NCBI GenBank assembly: GCA_030624445.1
Contig: JAUXKD010000002.1
Location: 1 to 13,335 of the forward strand
Reading direction: 5' to 3'
DNA length: 13,335 nt
From: Candidatus Aenigmatarchaeota archaeon
Lineage (GTDB): Archaea > Aenigmatarchaeota > Aenigmatarchaeia > QMZP01 > JAFGSV01
A program made the position numbers and the translations under genes. The notes under the pieces were generated by a model. That model worked only from the letters and a program-made list of their open reading frames with translations. It made no database searches and was not told where the DNA came from. Positions 12,986 through 13,335 of this stretch are shown one piece after another (the stretch's first letter is position 1; each line of letters begins with the position of its first letter).

Positions 12986-13335
12986 CTAGACTTTCCAGAA
13001 ATATTCAACGAGCTCTCCATTGCAATCACTCTTCCCTACCACTTCCCTCGGAAGGTCCGAAAGGCTATACGAGCACGACATGGTCATGCCAATGATATCC
13101 AATGGAACGTACGGTGGGAGATTAACTGCTCCCACGATCTCCACGAACAATAAGCACGAGTTTCCGCTTCTTGATATAGTCATTTCCTTGACCCAGTAAC
13201 TGACATTGGCAGGATCGGACGCCCTTGTCAGGTCAGTAACCTTAATCACAGACGGTGTGCACCATTTCCTGTCGATTATGGCCGTTTTCTTGCAATCGTC
13301 ATCAAAGAGGGAACAATACAGATACTTGGGGGGAC
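12986..13335 (-). CDS. Partial gene: cysteine-containing protein, C-terminal part only
   Basis: The frame is open from the TAG at 12986-12988 to the right edge, about 115 codons, so GTG 13249 is not the true start and the N terminus lies outside the window. The visible part has cysteines in pairs (YCSLFDDDCKK, KWCTPS, NSCLLF, MSCSYS, SDCNGE) and mixed beta-like segments such as SCLLFVEIVGAVNLPP, suggesting a disulfide-bonded extracytoplasmic domain. Codon choice (AGG, CTG, GTC, ATA) is like that of neighbouring genes. No family is recognised. It converges on the vWA protein gene with four bases between stops, which supports it as a genuine gene. It may be another surface or pseudopilin-type protein, but the anchoring end cannot be seen. 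Confidence 0.72.
   Translation of the reverse strand, partial: PPKYLYCSLFDDDCKKTAIIDRKWCTPSVIKVTDLTRASDPANVSYWVKEMTISRSGNSCLLFVEIVGAVNLPPYVPLDIIGMTMSCSYSLSDLPREVVGKSDCNGELVEYFWKV

Noticed and set aside
1..13335. CRISPR array, insertion sequence, transposase, integrase or att site
   Set aside because: No regularly spaced repeats, no transposase-like frame and no long terminal inverted or direct repeats were seen on either strand.

Overview
The window is archaeal chromosomal DNA. The evidence is an archaeal-type UMP kinase, RNA polymerase subunit RpoK (Rpb6 family), a PAC2-family proteasome-assembly-type protein, a membrane-anchored Lon-like (S16) protease of the archaeal type, a Vps4/CdvC-type AAA ATPase, and an archaeal-type 7S SRP RNA. 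Genes also have TATA boxes about 24-26 nt before short-leader or leaderless starts. No marker here fixes the lineage. A degenerate enolase, an FSLDA-type pilin-like N terminus on a sequon-rich surface protein, and many small conserved membrane proteins suggest a DPANN-like archaeon (Aenigmarchaeota/Micrarchaeota-like), but that is inference. Base composition is balanced except for a clearly AT-rich patch around 8.88-9.56 kb.

Layout: 3-653 is the 3' part of UMP kinase (plus). 722-1695 is a two-gene unit, a HAD phosphatase and CutA, with overlapping stop and start (plus). 1702-4883 is a minus-strand block, read right to left: TatD nuclease-like hydrolase, PAC2 protein, RpoK, and an enolase homologue that has lost most catalytic residues. 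RpoK followed by enolase is the ancestral archaeal gene order, so the decayed enolase sits at the native enolase locus. 5022-6152 (minus) holds the SRP RNA gene (not protein coding; it fills what looks like a 390-base gap) followed closely by the Lon-like membrane protease. A divergent promoter drives a SpoIIM-family membrane protein (6229-7137), followed by a small four-helix membrane protein with a strong 3' hairpin and T tracts (7218-7562).

7728-10202 is a minus-strand cluster that may be a small ESCRT/Cdv-like module: a coiled-coil protein with ESCRT-III-like architecture, two small AT-rich genes of unknown function (one with a TPR/MIT-like helical hairpin), and an AAA ATPase with an N-terminal MIT-like region and a Vps4/CdvC-style C terminus. 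10411-12981 (plus) encodes a large, probably glycosylated, von Willebrand A-domain surface protein with a pilin-like N terminus. A convergent, partial, cysteine-containing gene runs off the right edge.

The strongest points for a second look are the pseudo-enolase at the rpoK locus, the candidate ESCRT-III/Vps4-like cluster with its AT-rich insert, and the SRP RNA that may be co-transcribed with the Lon-like protease. Two start styles recur: a GTGAT Shine-Dalgarno 3-5 nt before ATG on very short leaders, and fully leaderless ATGs.
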